DNA from: 0-14-3-00-41-53 sp041500225
Lineage (GTDB): Bacteria; Nitrospirota; Thermodesulfovibrionia; Thermodesulfovibrionales; SM23-35
Length of the DNA: 64,000 bases
NCBI GenBank assembly: GCA_041500225.1
Contig: JBGQLV010000001.1
Coordinates: 56,827 to 120,826 of the forward strand
Reading direction: 5' to 3'
The notes under the pieces were generated by a model. The model was not told the DNA's origin, searched no databases, and worked only from the letters and a program-made list of their open reading frames with translations. The position numbers were made by a program, and so were the translations under genes. Below are positions 8,064 to 17,836 of the stretch, one piece after another (position 1 is the stretch's first letter; the number at the start of each line of letters is the position of its first letter).

Positions 8064-9281
8064 ATGATTGTTGCATTTGGTTCAGTGCCGAAAGACGGCG
8101 GCACGTTTACATTTTATCGAAATTTACGTCCTGCGCTCCTTGAATATGGCATTGACATGCGCTGTGTGGCGGTTGGTAAGGCGCAGGCTAAGTTGTGGGA
8201 AGAAGCCTATGCTGACGAGGGCTGTGTCCTGCTTGCCTCAGGCACTCGCAACGTCAAGAGGCAGGCAATGGCTTTTGCAGAGTGGTGCGAGCGGGAGAAG
8301 GTCGATATTGTGATGGGGATTAACTCTGAGGCGATATTATCATCTCTATCGCATTTGCCGGAAAGGATACGGGTGGTGTCGCGTTGCGCGAATGCGTTTG
8401 ATCACGGCTACAGGATCACGCTGTCCTGCGCTGAGCGATTAGTGCGAATCGTGGCATCGGCGCCGCGGCTTGAACGAGATTTGATTAATGATTATGGCGC
8501 TGACGCAGCCAAATTACGCCTGATTCCCAATGGGATTGCGCCCGAGCCCTTTGAGCTGGCAGCGGCTTCCCCACGTGGTCAGGAGCCTTTTTTGAGGCTG
8601 GGTTTTCTTGGGCGATTGGAACATAACCAAAAGGGGGTTTTTCACCTGCCGAAGATTGTGCGGGAGCTGAACCGGCTGGATGTTGCGTTTCGGCTGCGCA
8701 TCGCAGGGAAAGGCAGGCATCGGTCTGTCATCGAGCGCGAGATGCGCGCTGAAGTGGAACGGGGACAAGTGGAATTTATCGGCGCTATACCTCCTCAGGA
8801 TGTGCCGTTGTTTCTTGCTGAGACCGATGTGTTTGTCTTTACCTCTCACTTTGAGGGTTGCCCGAATGTGTTGTTGGAGGCGATTATGGCCGGGTGCGTG
8901 CCGGTGTCCTGGCTCATTGAAGGCATAACCGACTTTATAATTGAAGACGGCAAAACTGGGTTCATTTCTCCATTGGGTAACTGCGAGATATTCGCCCAGC
9001 GAATCACGATAGTGGCTAATGACCGCGAGCGGCTGCAAGCGATGAGCATGGCAGCAGCAAGAGCGGGCCGCGAGCGCTTCTCTCACCGACGCAGTGCCGC
9101 AGCTTATGCGGAACTTATACAAGAAGTGATGAGCGAACCGCCTCCGCCATGGAGACCAAAGCCCTGGAGTGAATTTAGAACTGATCCGAATTTCAAGCAC
9201 ACTTGGACTGAGTGGTTACCGAGCGGTTTTCGGAGTTGGATAAGACAGTTCTTCTTGACTCCTTCCAAAATAAGCAAATAA
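8064..9281 (+). CDS. Glycosyltransferase, GT4
   Basis: I place the start at ATG 8064, because MIVAFGSVPKDGGTFTFYRN is the usual first strand and Gly-rich loop of GT4 enzymes; the open frame extends to 7971 but that part overlaps the acyltransferase gene. The product is 405 residues. FLGRLEHNQKGVFHLPKIV marks the start of the donor domain, and FTSHFEGCPNVLLEAIMAGC has the EX7E pair (EGCPNVLLE). The DNA becomes visibly richer in G+C from this gene on, which suggests a different origin from the genes to its left. Confidence 0.85.
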   Translation: MIVAFGSVPKDGGTFTFYRNLRPALLEYGIDMRCVAVGKAQAKLWEEAYADEGCVLLASGTRNVKRQAMAFAEWCEREKVDIVMGINSEAILSSLSHLPERIRVVSRCANAFDHGYRITLSCAERLVRIVASAPRLERDLINDYGADAAKLRLIPNGIAPEPFELAAASPRGQEPFLRLGFLGRLEHNQKGVFHLPKIVRELNRLDVAFRLRIAGKGRHRSVIEREMRAEVERGQVEFIGAIPPQDVPLFLAETDVFVFTSHFEGCPNVLLEAIMAGCVPVSWLIEGITDFIIEDGKTGFISPLGNCEIFAQRITIVANDRERLQAMSMAAARAGRERFSHRRSAAAYAELIQEVMSEPPPPWRPKPWSEFRTDPNFKHTWTEWLPSGFRSWIRQFFLTPSKISK

Positions 9282-9297
9282 CATAGGAGAACTTACT

Positions 9298-10119
9298 TTG
9301 AAGTTACACTCTAATTATTCTTTTATTCTGGATCAAACGATTGCTTTAATGTCCGATCGATTGGATTCTTGTCGGGTTCTTGATCATGGCTGCGGTAAAG
9401 GCTTACTTGTTGAAGCTGGAGTTTCCAAATCAATGGATTTCTATGGTGTTGAGATGTTTTCTCATGGTAGTGGTATTGGCATAAAAGATGGTTTGGCCGC
9501 CAAAGGATTGCTGAGCAATCGCATTAGGGAAATTGTGGACGAAAAAATTCCCTTTCCGGACGAATATTTTGATTTAGTGGTGTCGAATCAAGTCTTGGAG
9601 CACATACCAGATATTGCGCCTGTTATCTCTGAAATCAGGCGTGTTTTAAGAGCTGACGGTTTATTCCTGTGTATTCTTCCATATCAGGGCGCATATCGGG
9701 AAGGTCATTGCAAAATACCATTTGCCCACTGGTTTAAGCCGGAATCTAAGCTTCAATATTATTGGCTTTATGTATTCAAGGTTTTAGGGTTTGGTCGTCG
9801 CAAGAAAGTAAAGGATCCGCATGTGTGGGCGAATTACTTCTCAACGTGGTTGAAGGATAATACTTTCTATAGAACGTTCCCGGAGATCAACAGTCTGTTC
9901 AAGAAAAGTTTTCAGCGTGTTGAATACATTGAAGATGAATACATTAAATTCAGGTTGCTTCTTAGGAACAATAAGCGTCTTTCAGATTTTGCTACTCAAC
10001 CCATAATCAAGTTTTTTTCTCAATGGTTTTGCAGGAGGTTCGGCAGTTTAGTGATTTTAGCAAGAAAGGAAATTGCTCAAAATATATCTATTCAGTCCCG
10101 GGGAGAGCAGGCGCTATGA
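9298..10119 (+). CDS. Class I SAM-dependent methyltransferase (Methyltransf_11-like)
   Basis: 273 residues from a TTG start at 9298 preceded by AGGAGA. Motif I is VLDHGCGKGLLVEAG (about residue 25), and FDLVVSNQVLEHIPD (about 91) is the post-II/motif IV block of ubiE-like enzymes. A central insert (about residues 140-210) is rich in aromatic and basic residues and may bind the acceptor glycan or lipid. Its stop overlaps the start of the membrane protein that follows (ATGA), so they form one transcriptional and translational unit. Confidence 0.82.
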   Translation: MKLHSNYSFILDQTIALMSDRLDSCRVLDHGCGKGLLVEAGVSKSMDFYGVEMFSHGSGIGIKDGLAAKGLLSNRIREIVDEKIPFPDEYFDLVVSNQVLEHIPDIAPVISEIRRVLRADGLFLCILPYQGAYREGHCKIPFAHWFKPESKLQYYWLYVFKVLGFGRRKKVKDPHVWANYFSTWLKDNTFYRTFPEINSLFKKSFQRVEYIEDEYIKFRLLLRNNKRLSDFATQPIIKFFSQWFCRRFGSLVILARKEIAQNISIQSRGEQAL

Positions 10120-11531
10120 GGTATAGCCCGGTTCAGGATCGGTCACGGAGGGGGCTCGGTACAGGCTTTGCTCCAGTGGCACAATATACGGCCCTGCCAT
10201 CTTCGCGGTTGCTTGGCTTTTTTATTTTAGTTTTGCTGGTAGCGCCGCGAGCCCGTGTACCCGGAATAGGGATTCCCCTGTACCTGGTCGACGGCCTGTT
10301 AGGGTTCCTTTTCTTAACTGCGCTCCGGCGGTCTGCGATCTCCTTGCGGCCATTGGGGCCGATTCCACTGCTGGCAGGCATCTACACCATATTTGTATGC
10401 CTCGGCGAAATGCGGGGGTTGATTGAATATAGGGCATTCGCCGAGTCTGCTTATATGATGGGCATTTTCTGTCTGGCCATTTCCCTTGTTTACATAGTGC
10501 CAAAGATGATCAGGACCCAGGATAATTTGGTCGTGGTGTTCAAGGGTATTTTGTTCGGACTACTGGTTACCTCTATCATTGTCATCCTCTATTCCATGGG
10601 CGCGACTCGACCAGCGGTCGCGGGCACGATTTTTAGATGGGATTTTCTCAACCCCGGGGCCGAGAGATACTTGCAGATGCTGCAGATGACAACGGGAGAG
10701 GATACTACGCGTGGCACTTCGCTCATCGGCGCGGCAACAATAACCACCGGTTTTTTGGGTACTATGTGGCCTGTGGCTTTTCTGGCTGCAAAGTGGCCTG
10801 GGCTGGGTCTCCGCTGGCAGAAAGTAGCCAGGCTGGCATCGGTTATAGCACCCCTCGGCCTTTTGGCGACCTACGGGCGTGCCGCCTGGCTTATTGTTAT
10901 AGTAATAGCTATTATGGCGGGTATATTCGGATTTGGGGGAGGGCGACGGAAGGTATTTATCCTGGTCTCTCTTTGTCTCCTGATAGCTTATTTGTACGGT
11001 GATCAATCCGATCTGTTCGTAGTGAATCGGCTAAAAGTGAGAACCCAGGCTACTATAAACGCCCCGTTGGAAAGTCCTGAGGAACGGGAGAGATTTGCTT
11101 CATATTTTGAGCCCTTTGAACATCTGTCTGAAAACCCGATTTGGATTGTTGCCGGCGCTGGGAGGACCGGCCAGAGGTTGATGGGCCGCGGCGGGTTAGA
11201 GACCCAGCTTTTTGATGAAGGGACATTGGCAACCCATTCCGCATTTTCCATGGCCTATTATGCTTTTGGCCTGCCTGCCGCGATTTGCCAGGTTTTGCTT
11301 ATGCTTTCCGCCCTTCGTTTGATATTGAGGCGATTGAAAGCCTGCGGGAAGGATAGGCAGCAGCAATTGATCTGGCAAGTATTGCTTATGACCTGGAGTG
11401 GCCTCCTTTTTTGGTGGCTTTCCGGACACGCAGCGGTTGGCGAGCCCCGGGGCGTGATGCTTTTATTCTTCTGGTTCGGTCTGCTTCTTGCCTGCAGCAG
11501 GCTCGGCACCATGAGCGGGGCCAAACAATGA
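10116..11531 (+). CDS. O-antigen ligase / polymerase-like integral membrane protein
   Basis: The best start is ATG 10116, overlapping the previous stop as ATGA; it gives 471 residues. The protein consists of about ten to twelve hydrophobic segments (for instance LLGFFILVLLVAP, LAISLVYIVP, AAWLIVIVIAIMAG) with one large periplasmic loop (about residues 300-390) containing charged and Gly residues. This is the Wzy/WaaL-type layout. RAAWL in the segment before the loop resembles the conserved Arg region of O-antigen ligases. It should polymerise or transfer the finished repeat units at the outer face of the inner membrane. Sequence alone does not separate ligase from polymerase. Confidence 0.75.
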   Translation: MRYSPVQDRSRRGLGTGFAPVAQYTALPSSRLLGFFILVLLVAPRARVPGIGIPLYLVDGLLGFLFLTALRRSAISLRPLGPIPLLAGIYTIFVCLGEMRGLIEYRAFAESAYMMGIFCLAISLVYIVPKMIRTQDNLVVVFKGILFGLLVTSIIVILYSMGATRPAVAGTIFRWDFLNPGAERYLQMLQMTTGEDTTRGTSLIGAATITTGFLGTMWPVAFLAAKWPGLGLRWQKVARLASVIAPLGLLATYGRAAWLIVIVIAIMAGIFGFGGGRRKVFILVSLCLLIAYLYGDQSDLFVVNRLKVRTQATINAPLESPEERERFASYFEPFEHLSENPIWIVAGAGRTGQRLMGRGGLETQLFDEGTLATHSAFSMAYYAFGLPAAICQVLLMLSALRLILRRLKACGKDRQQQLIWQVLLMTWSGLLFWWLSGHAAVGEPRGVMLLFFWFGLLLACSRLGTMSGAKQ

Positions 11532-12457
11532 AACCGACAGTCGTTATTCTTCTATCCGACAAACGTTCCGGATCGACAATGTTCGAAAATGAAATATGCA
11601 GACATCCCGATATCAACCACGTGGTTTACACGCCGCATTCTTATAATGAGACCCATTATTGGCTTATGGCAGCAAGTTTATTGAAAATGCCCAGGCAACT
11701 TTTTAATGGGCATCGGCTGCCGCAGAACTATGGCTTCCGGCCAACCACCAGGCGCTATATTATCGATTGTATTCGCGGCAATGTCCCTGACTTTGTCATT
11801 CCTGAATCAGACGAAGCCCTTGTTTTTGTAGGTTGGGATGCGCTATGCCATAAATTCGCCAGGCCTGTATTCTTTGAAAAGTCACCCCAGCATCCGCATC
11901 ATTGGGCAGCTCTGGAACTGATGATGAAATGGGCGCGGACAAGTGAGTTCACTGTCCGTTTTATCGGGCTGGTGCGCAATCCGATGGCGGTCATGTACTC
12001 GGCCTATAAGCTTTTCTCGACCGATCCGGAAGAGCGTCAATTCGGTTGGGCGTCCTGTTACCGCAATCTTCTGACAATGCGGGAAATAGTGGGTCGGGAG
12101 TCTTTTCACATGGTCCGCTACGAGGACTTGATTGCTCATCCAAAACAGGTATTCGGGGAAGTTTGCGACTATCTCCGGCTGGAACATTGCGAGGCTATTG
12201 GCGAGAAGGTTCATGCCCAGTCCCTCGAAAAATGGCGCGATGACCCGTATTTCACTCTCCAGCTTGATGAAAGCGTCAGGCGCTTGGCAGGATATTTCGG
12301 TTACCGCGAGGAAGACGTTTACAATCCTCCCAAACAAGGTATGCCCCTTGCTGCTAAAATGCGCCGCCGGATTACCGATACGCTCAGACTTGCAGAGGGC
12401 AAAGTGTATAACCGTCTTGTGAAAAACATCCTGTTCCGCATGTCGCGACGCAAGTAA
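11528..12457 (+). CDS. PAPS-dependent sulfotransferase family protein
   Basis: 309 residues from ATG 11528 (ATGA overlap with the membrane protein). The N-terminus VVILLSDKRSGSTMFENEIC carries the 5'-phosphosulfate-binding loop (RSGSTMF), and VRFIGLVRNPMAVMYSAYKL near residue 142 is the 3'-phosphate-binding strand and helix with the conserved Arg and Ser. The family moves sulfate from PAPS to hydroxyl or amino groups. In this cluster a sulfated exopolysaccharide is the obvious product. No PAPS synthesis genes are nearby. Confidence 0.83.
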   Translation: MKPTVVILLSDKRSGSTMFENEICRHPDINHVVYTPHSYNETHYWLMAASLLKMPRQLFNGHRLPQNYGFRPTTRRYIIDCIRGNVPDFVIPESDEALVFVGWDALCHKFARPVFFEKSPQHPHHWAALELMMKWARTSEFTVRFIGLVRNPMAVMYSAYKLFSTDPEERQFGWASCYRNLLTMREIVGRESFHMVRYEDLIAHPKQVFGEVCDYLRLEHCEAIGEKVHAQSLEKWRDDPYFTLQLDESVRRLAGYFGYREEDVYNPPKQGMPLAAKMRRRITDTLRLAEGKVYNRLVKNILFRMSRRK

Positions 12458-12464
12458 GTACGCG

Positions 12465-13337
12465 ATGAAAAAAGATATAAACAGGACTGCGCCAACTATA
12501 GGGGTAGTAGCCATCAGCCGCAATGAAAAAATGGATCTGCCGGCATTTTTTGAACATCTTTTGCCATGGGTAGATGAAATAGTCATAGTGGACGACGGAT
12601 CGACCGACGGGACCAAAGAACTGATCAAAAAAGCCGGACCGAAGGTCAGACTTATCGAACAGGAGATGGACAAGGACTCTGGTTTTGCGGGACAGAGAAA
12701 CCGGGGCATTCAGGAGTCAGGGGCCGACTGGCTGCTCCATATGGATATAGATGAGCGGGTACCTCCGGCGTTGGCAACTGAGATTATCTCAGCAATTCAG
12801 AACGATCGATTCTATGCCTACCGCTATAGGCGCCTGAACTTTTTTCTGCACAGGCCCATGAAAGCCGGTGGATTCCAGGATTGGAACAATCCGCAACTCG
12901 CGCGGAGAGGTAAGCATTACTTTGAGAATGCTGTCCACGAAAATTGCGTTGTTCAAGATGCCCCGGGATCAATAGGACAACTCAAGGAGAAGATGTGGCA
13001 CTTGAACGACGAGAGCTACAGGGAGCGGATGGAGAAGAGTTTGGTCTACTGCCAGGAACAAGCAAGGCGGTTGGCTAAGAGAGGCATCAGAATGCGGTGG
13101 TACCACCTGGTTCTGCTGCCCATAGCCGAGTTCCTGCGCAAGATGGTAAAAAAGCGCGGTTACCGCGACGGGACCACAGGCTTGCTGTTTGCCTTGCATT
13201 CTTGTTGCGCCATGTTCCGTGCCTGCGCCCTCGTTTGGGATGACCAGAACCCTGTGTCCAGGATGGCCATCGAAGAACGACTTCAGGCCCTGTGGAAGGT
13301 AAGGGGTGAAGAAGCTCTGGGGCGTAAAGAATTATAG
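12465..13337 (+). CDS. Glycosyltransferase family 2 (WaaE-like)
   Basis: A 290-residue GT-A enzyme. VVAISRNEKMDLPAFFEHL (about residue 13) is the short-form GT2 start seen in lipopolysaccharide-core enzymes of the WaaE/KdtX group; DDGSTDGTKELI follows, and LLHMDIDERVPP (about 90) contains the metal-binding acidic triad. The C-terminus after residue 200 is basic and moderately hydrophobic, consistent with membrane association. It starts 7 bases after the sulfotransferase stop and ends 3 bases before the next GT2 frame. Confidence 0.82.
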   Translation: MKKDINRTAPTIGVVAISRNEKMDLPAFFEHLLPWVDEIVIVDDGSTDGTKELIKKAGPKVRLIEQEMDKDSGFAGQRNRGIQESGADWLLHMDIDERVPPALATEIISAIQNDRFYAYRYRRLNFFLHRPMKAGGFQDWNNPQLARRGKHYFENAVHENCVVQDAPGSIGQLKEKMWHLNDESYRERMEKSLVYCQEQARRLAKRGIRMRWYHLVLLPIAEFLRKMVKKRGYRDGTTGLLFALHSCCAMFRACALVWDDQNPVSRMAIEERLQALWKVRGEEALGRKEL

Positions 13338-13340
13338 CCC

Positions 13341-14378
13341 TTGCAGGGATTCTTGGAAAATAAAGGCTTGGGTTTGAGTGACGTTTCAACTGAGTACGAC
13401 CATAAAGCAGGATGGATATCCGCGGTTGTGCCCACTTACAACCGCTCGGAACTTCTGTTGGGCGCTCTGGAAAGCATCCGCAATCAGTCCTTCCGTCCGA
13501 TTGAGATCGTGGTCGTAGATGACGGCTCTACCGATGACACACTTGTTGTTGTAAGTGAATGGACTCGGAAGAATGAGGAGGCGGGAGCTTTAGTCGTTCG
13601 CTGCGTGAGGCAAGCGAACTTGGGTGCCAATGCCGCCAGGAACCGCGGCATCCGGGAATCACACGGCGAGTTCATTGCCTTTCTGGACAGTGACGATCGA
13701 TGGTTGCCGGATAAGCTGGCAAAACAGATTCCCGTCTTGCAGGAGGATGCGGATATAGGGGGCGTCTATTGTGGCCTGCGAAATGTTGATCTGGTCACGG
13801 GGAATCAGTATCCGACCGAGCCCCGGGCATATCCTGTAGGAAACCTTCTTCAGAAACTTCTTATTCATGATGTTACCGAAGCAACATCCTGTTGGGTCGT
13901 CAGGAAGGAATGCTTTGAGCGAGTCGGCACCTTTGATGTGACTTTACCAGCCCGGCAGGACTGGGATATGTGGATTCGGCTCTCTGAAAAATACAGGATT
14001 GGATGTGTGCCCGAGATTCTGGTTGAGTTGGGGAACCATCCCGGTGAACGAGTGCGGTCAAAAGCACAAAGGGAAATCGAAGCCCATCAGATCATTTTTC
14101 GCAAGTATGCTTCCTTGCGGGCACGGTTCCCCCTGTGGGTTAGCCTGGCCGCTCGTTCGGCGATGTACAGGAGGCGTGGGCGCGTCTATTTTCACCGCGG
14201 TATCTCGAAGAAAAGGGCCGTCTTTATGCAACTAATGGCCATCTTTATCTGGCCCTTTAATTTTGACTCTTACGCAGCCTTAGCCGGTATGGCGCTACCA
14301 AAGAAATTTCGACAGAAATTTCACCTTGCCTGGAATCGTATTTTTGGAAAAACCAAATTGGCGATCAAAACGCACTAA
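13341..14378 (+). CDS. Glycosyltransferase family 2
   Basis: The frame opens with a TTG at 13341, giving 345 residues; an ATG at 13413 would begin almost at the first strand (ISAVVPTYN) and is a serious alternative. Core motifs: VVPTYNRSELLLGALESI, VVVDDGSTDDT (about residue 58), AARNRGIRESHGEFIAFLDS with DSDD (DXD-type site) and RQDWDMWIRLSEKY (about 198), which contains the catalytic base region. A typical inverting cytoplasmic GT2 of O-antigen clusters. Confidence 0.82.
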   Translation: MQGFLENKGLGLSDVSTEYDHKAGWISAVVPTYNRSELLLGALESIRNQSFRPIEIVVVDDGSTDDTLVVVSEWTRKNEEAGALVVRCVRQANLGANAARNRGIRESHGEFIAFLDSDDRWLPDKLAKQIPVLQEDADIGGVYCGLRNVDLVTGNQYPTEPRAYPVGNLLQKLLIHDVTEATSCWVVRKECFERVGTFDVTLPARQDWDMWIRLSEKYRIGCVPEILVELGNHPGERVRSKAQREIEAHQIIFRKYASLRARFPLWVSLAARSAMYRRRGRVYFHRGISKKRAVFMQLMAIFIWPFNFDSYAALAGMALPKKFRQKFHLAWNRIFGKTKLAIKTH

Positions 14379-14417
14379 CACTATTCCCATCATCAAACAC
14401 GCAGGAGAGGAATATCT

Positions 14418-15557
14418 TTGCATATAGCCTTCTTTTCAAATCAGTTTGCTGATCGACAGGGGCATGGCATAGCGCGTTATGCACATCAACTCTTTGAAGC
14501 TTTACTTCAAGTCCGGCCAACGCTTAAGGTGACACCGGTTGCAGCATGGAGTAGTCGTGATGCCGATGGCATAAGAGAACTTCGGGAAAAGAGCGGTCTC
14601 AAACTGCTGCCCTGGGGCAGACGATGGACGCCTTTGGCTTGGACTTTTATTGATAGGCCGCCTATTGAACACTGGATAGGGAATGATATAGACCTGGTTC
14701 ATGCTGTTTCACTTGGTTACCCTGTCTCGACACGAAAGCCCTATGTTGTAACGGTTCATGATATTGGCCCGTTAACTCATCCTGAATTTTTCTCAAACAC
14801 ACGGCCCTGGGTAATGAAGCGAAGTTTAAAACAAGCTTTGAAAAAAGCGGCTGCAATTATTTGTGTTTCAAAGTCAACAGCTGACGACCTTGAGTCTTAC
14901 GTTGGACGCAGTTTAAACGAACGCCTCCATGTTGTTCCCGAGGGTGTTTCGCCTCAGTTTTTTGAGGCTAAAAATCCCGACTGTCTCGCATCGCTAACCG
15001 GTTTGCCGGAGCCGGGTACCCCTTTTATCGTAGCGACCGGGAAAATTAGTCCGCGCAAGAATGTTGGGCGTATCATTAAGGCACTGTCTAAACTTAATGG
15101 AATGATTCCCCACCATCTGATCCTGGTCGGCGGCAGCGGATGGGACATGGAAGAAGTGCTTAAAGAAATGAATAAATCTACTGTTGCCGGACGAGTTCAC
15201 CTAATCGGGTATGTGTCAGACGAACAGTTACACGCGCTTTATAGTTCTGCAAGTGCATACGTGCATCCTTCACTATTTGAAGGGTTTGGTCTTACGGTGT
15301 TAGAGGCTATGGCGGCTGGTTGCCCGGTTGTGACATCGAATGTCAGCTCTTTACCAGAGGTAGCCGGCGACGCGGCCCTGCTTGTTGATCCGTATGACGT
15401 AGATACCATCGCTGAGGCGATTAAGTCTTTATGTTCGGATTTTTCACTTGCTGCGGATCTTGTCAAACGAGGGCGGACCAGAGCGAGAGCCTTTACCTGG
15501 GAGCGGTGCGCCGAACAAGTGGCTTGTATTTATCAAAGGGTCGTCGCGAGGAAATGA
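14418..15557 (+). CDS. Glycosyltransferase, GT4 (mannosyltransferase-like)
   Basis: 379 residues from a TTG at 14418 after GGAGAGG. HIAFFSNQFADRQGHGIARYA is the acceptor-domain loop; TPFIVATGKISPRKNVGRII starts the donor domain, and PSLFEGFGLTVLEAMAAGCP contains EX7E (EGFGLTVLE). SNVSSLPEVAGDAALLVDP is the strand often seen in WbdB/WbaZ-like mannosyl- and rhamnosyltransferases, which hints at but does not prove the donor. It is the last GC-rich gene of the cluster; the next gene is clearly AT-rich. Confidence 0.85.
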   Translation: MHIAFFSNQFADRQGHGIARYAHQLFEALLQVRPTLKVTPVAAWSSRDADGIRELREKSGLKLLPWGRRWTPLAWTFIDRPPIEHWIGNDIDLVHAVSLGYPVSTRKPYVVTVHDIGPLTHPEFFSNTRPWVMKRSLKQALKKAAAIICVSKSTADDLESYVGRSLNERLHVVPEGVSPQFFEAKNPDCLASLTGLPEPGTPFIVATGKISPRKNVGRIIKALSKLNGMIPHHLILVGGSGWDMEEVLKEMNKSTVAGRVHLIGYVSDEQLHALYSSASAYVHPSLFEGFGLTVLEAMAAGCPVVTSNVSSLPEVAGDAALLVDPYDVDTIAEAIKSLCSDFSLAADLVKRGRTRARAFTWERCAEQVACIYQRVVARK

Positions 15558-15596
15558 AGTGTTTAGAGGCGACTATAGTCATACAGAAAACAAGAA

Positions 15597-16577
15597 ATGA
15601 TCTCAGACGAAGGCATTTTTACAGTATCACTTGATTTTGAACTCTATTGGGGGGTTCGAAATAGTCGGACAATACAGCAATATGCAAATAATCTTCTTGG
15701 CGTCAGAAACGCTGTAAAAGAAATACTGATGGCTTTTTACGATTATGACATCCATGCCACTTGGGCTGTCGTGGGGTTTCTGTTTTTCCCAGATGTTGAA
15801 AGTTTAAGGAAAAATTTACCAAGTAAACTTCCACATTATGTTAATCCCTCCCTATCACCATATCGGTATATCAATGAATCTGATACATTAGAAACGGTAT
15901 ATCATTTTGCTCCCGATATAATTGATCTTATTTGTGAATATGATAATCAGGAGATTGGGACACATACCTTTTCTCATTACTACTGCTTGGAAAAGGGTCA
16001 AAACTCGGAGTCTTTTTATATGGATATATCTTCAGCAAAAAAGATAGCTGAAAATAGAGGGCTAAAATTAGAAAGTCTTGTATTCCCACGAAATCAGTGT
16101 AATAGCAAATTTCTATCAATTTTAGTTGATCTAGGTATTAAATGTTATAGAGGAAACGAAAGTGGGTGGCTATATAGTGTTGTTAGCAAGGAAGATGATA
16201 ATAAATTAAAGAGGGTATTGCGCCTAATAGACGCATATATAAATATCTCTGGGCACAACACATATAGCGTACACAAAGTGTCGCTGCAAAAGCCGTTTAA
16301 TATTCCTTCCAGCAGATTTTTGCGTCCCTATTCAAAAAAGCTATTTTGGCTTGAAAATCTGCGATTGCAAAGAATAAAAAAGGCAATGTCTTACGCTGCA
16401 AAACACAAAACCATATTTCACCTTTGGTGGCATCCCCATAATTTTGGAACAAATACAACTCAAAACATCGCATTAATGAGAAAAATATTAGAACATTATA
16501 AGATGTTAAAAAGAAAGTATAACATGCAATCACTAAACATGGGTGAAATAGCCGATTTAATTGAGAAAAATCATTAA
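15597..16577 (+). CDS. Polysaccharide deacetylase family protein
   Basis: 326 residues. FTVSLDFELYWGVRNSR at the N-terminus holds the catalytic/metal Asp (SLDFE), and QEIGTHTFSHYYCLE near residue 120 holds the metal-binding His pair (HTFSH); both are NodB-type carbohydrate esterase 4 motifs. The C-terminal HLWWHPHNFGTN is another conserved patch of this subfamily. There is no signal peptide, so it probably acts in the cytoplasm on a lipid-linked intermediate or is exported another way. Sharp switch to AT-rich DNA at its start. Confidence 0.8.
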   Translation: MISDEGIFTVSLDFELYWGVRNSRTIQQYANNLLGVRNAVKEILMAFYDYDIHATWAVVGFLFFPDVESLRKNLPSKLPHYVNPSLSPYRYINESDTLETVYHFAPDIIDLICEYDNQEIGTHTFSHYYCLEKGQNSESFYMDISSAKKIAENRGLKLESLVFPRNQCNSKFLSILVDLGIKCYRGNESGWLYSVVSKEDDNKLKRVLRLIDAYINISGHNTYSVHKVSLQKPFNIPSSRFLRPYSKKLFWLENLRLQRIKKAMSYAAKHKTIFHLWWHPHNFGTNTTQNIALMRKILEHYKMLKRKYNMQSLNMGEIADLIEKNH

Positions 16578-16648
16578 ACCGAAAGAATGAAATGGTCATT
16601 TCCCGCAGTTGATTGTTGTCGTCATCTTACACTAAGGGAAAAACAGTT

Positions 16649-17833
16649 ATGCTGAATTTATGTATGCTTATAAATTCGTTAACACTCGGCGGAGCGGAAA
16701 AAATAGCAATAACCCTTTGCGAAGAATATAGAAAAGAGGGAATAAATGTTGTTTTCGTCTGTCTCGAGAAAGATGACTTTTATAAAATAAATAATAATAA
16801 AGTTTATTACCTGTCTGACCATACTGGAACAAATGAAAGTACACTAAAAAAATTATATTATCTTTTTGTATTTGCGTTACGATTGAAAAAATTTCTAAAA
16901 AAAGAGAATGTTTCTGTCGTCCAGAGTCACTTATATAGGGCAAATTACGTTAATGTTCTTGCAAAACTTCTTGGATCAGGCCATAAAGCACAGATTGTCA
17001 ATCATGGAATCGTTAGCAGATATAAAAAGGAAAATTTGACCGGGAAAGTAAATCTTTTTTTAATTAAAAAGCTTTACAGCAGAGCGGATCAGGTAATTCT
17101 TAATTCAAAGGGAATGATGTTAGATCTAAAAAGGATAGGCAAATTCCGGAATGATATGTGTGTTATTAATAATCCTTTTGATTTGAATGAAATATTGAGA
17201 CTAAAGGAAGAGGCATTTAAAGAGGATGAATTTGCTTTCAATAAAGAAAAAAAATATCTGATTGCCGTGGGACGTCTGGAAAAAGTCAAAAGAATCTCGG
17301 ATATTATCAAAGCATTTGGAAAGTTAAAGAAAATGTGTTGTGACGTAGAATTAATAATACTTGGCGATGGCTCAGAGGAAAAAAATATCCTGGATTTGAT
17401 CGACAGGTTACAACTGAAGGATAGGGTTCATTTGCCTGGCAGGATTACAAACCCATTTAAATATATTTCGAAGGCTGATATTTTGATATCAGCATCAGAG
17501 TATGAAGGGTTTTCTAATGTGATAGTTGAAGCACTGACTTCTGGTACGGCGGTAATATCAACAGATTGTGAAAGCGGCCCGAGAGAGATACTATCGCCAA
17601 AGAGTGATGTAAATATTAAGCTAAAACCCGGTGAGATAGAGTTTTCAGAATTTGGGGTACTGGTGCCTGTTGGCGATCATGAAACAATGGCTATGGCTGT
17701 GGAGGAGTTATTGTCTAAGAATAATATACTTAAAGAGTACTCGGAAAATGGGATTAAGAGAGCAAGAGAATTTGATAAAACATTGATCAAAGAAAAATAT
17801 ATTAACAATTTAAAATTACTAATCGAAAAATAA
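16649..17833 (+). CDS. Glycosyltransferase, GT4
   Basis: ATG 16649 is favoured over an upstream in-frame TTG at 16613, because MLNLCMLINSLTLGGAEKI is the canonical first strand and loop; product 394 residues. LIAVGRLEKVKRISDIIKAF opens the donor domain and SEYEGFSNVIVEALTSGTA carries EX7E (EGFSNVIVE). The loop ISTDCESGPREIL is typical of N-acetylgalactosaminyl and N-acetylglucosaminyl transferases such as PglH/PglJ. Followed after 3 bases by another GT4. Confidence 0.85.
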   Translation: MLNLCMLINSLTLGGAEKIAITLCEEYRKEGINVVFVCLEKDDFYKINNNKVYYLSDHTGTNESTLKKLYYLFVFALRLKKFLKKENVSVVQSHLYRANYVNVLAKLLGSGHKAQIVNHGIVSRYKKENLTGKVNLFLIKKLYSRADQVILNSKGMMLDLKRIGKFRNDMCVINNPFDLNEILRLKEEAFKEDEFAFNKEKKYLIAVGRLEKVKRISDIIKAFGKLKKMCCDVELIILGDGSEEKNILDLIDRLQLKDRVHLPGRITNPFKYISKADILISASEYEGFSNVIVEALTSGTAVISTDCESGPREILSPKSDVNIKLKPGEIEFSEFGVLVPVGDHETMAMAVEELLSKNNILKEYSENGIKRAREFDKTLIKEKYINNLKLLIEK

Positions 17834-17836
17834 TAT

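Noticed and set aside
8514..9200. Open frame of 228 codons on the minus strand
   Set aside because: It lies entirely within the GC-rich glycosyltransferase gene, whose protein has clear motifs. Long antisense frames are expected in GC-rich coding DNA.
11882..12709. Open frame of 275 codons on the minus strand
   Set aside because: Antisense to the sulfotransferase and GT2 genes, both with conserved motifs; its translation shows no family resemblance.
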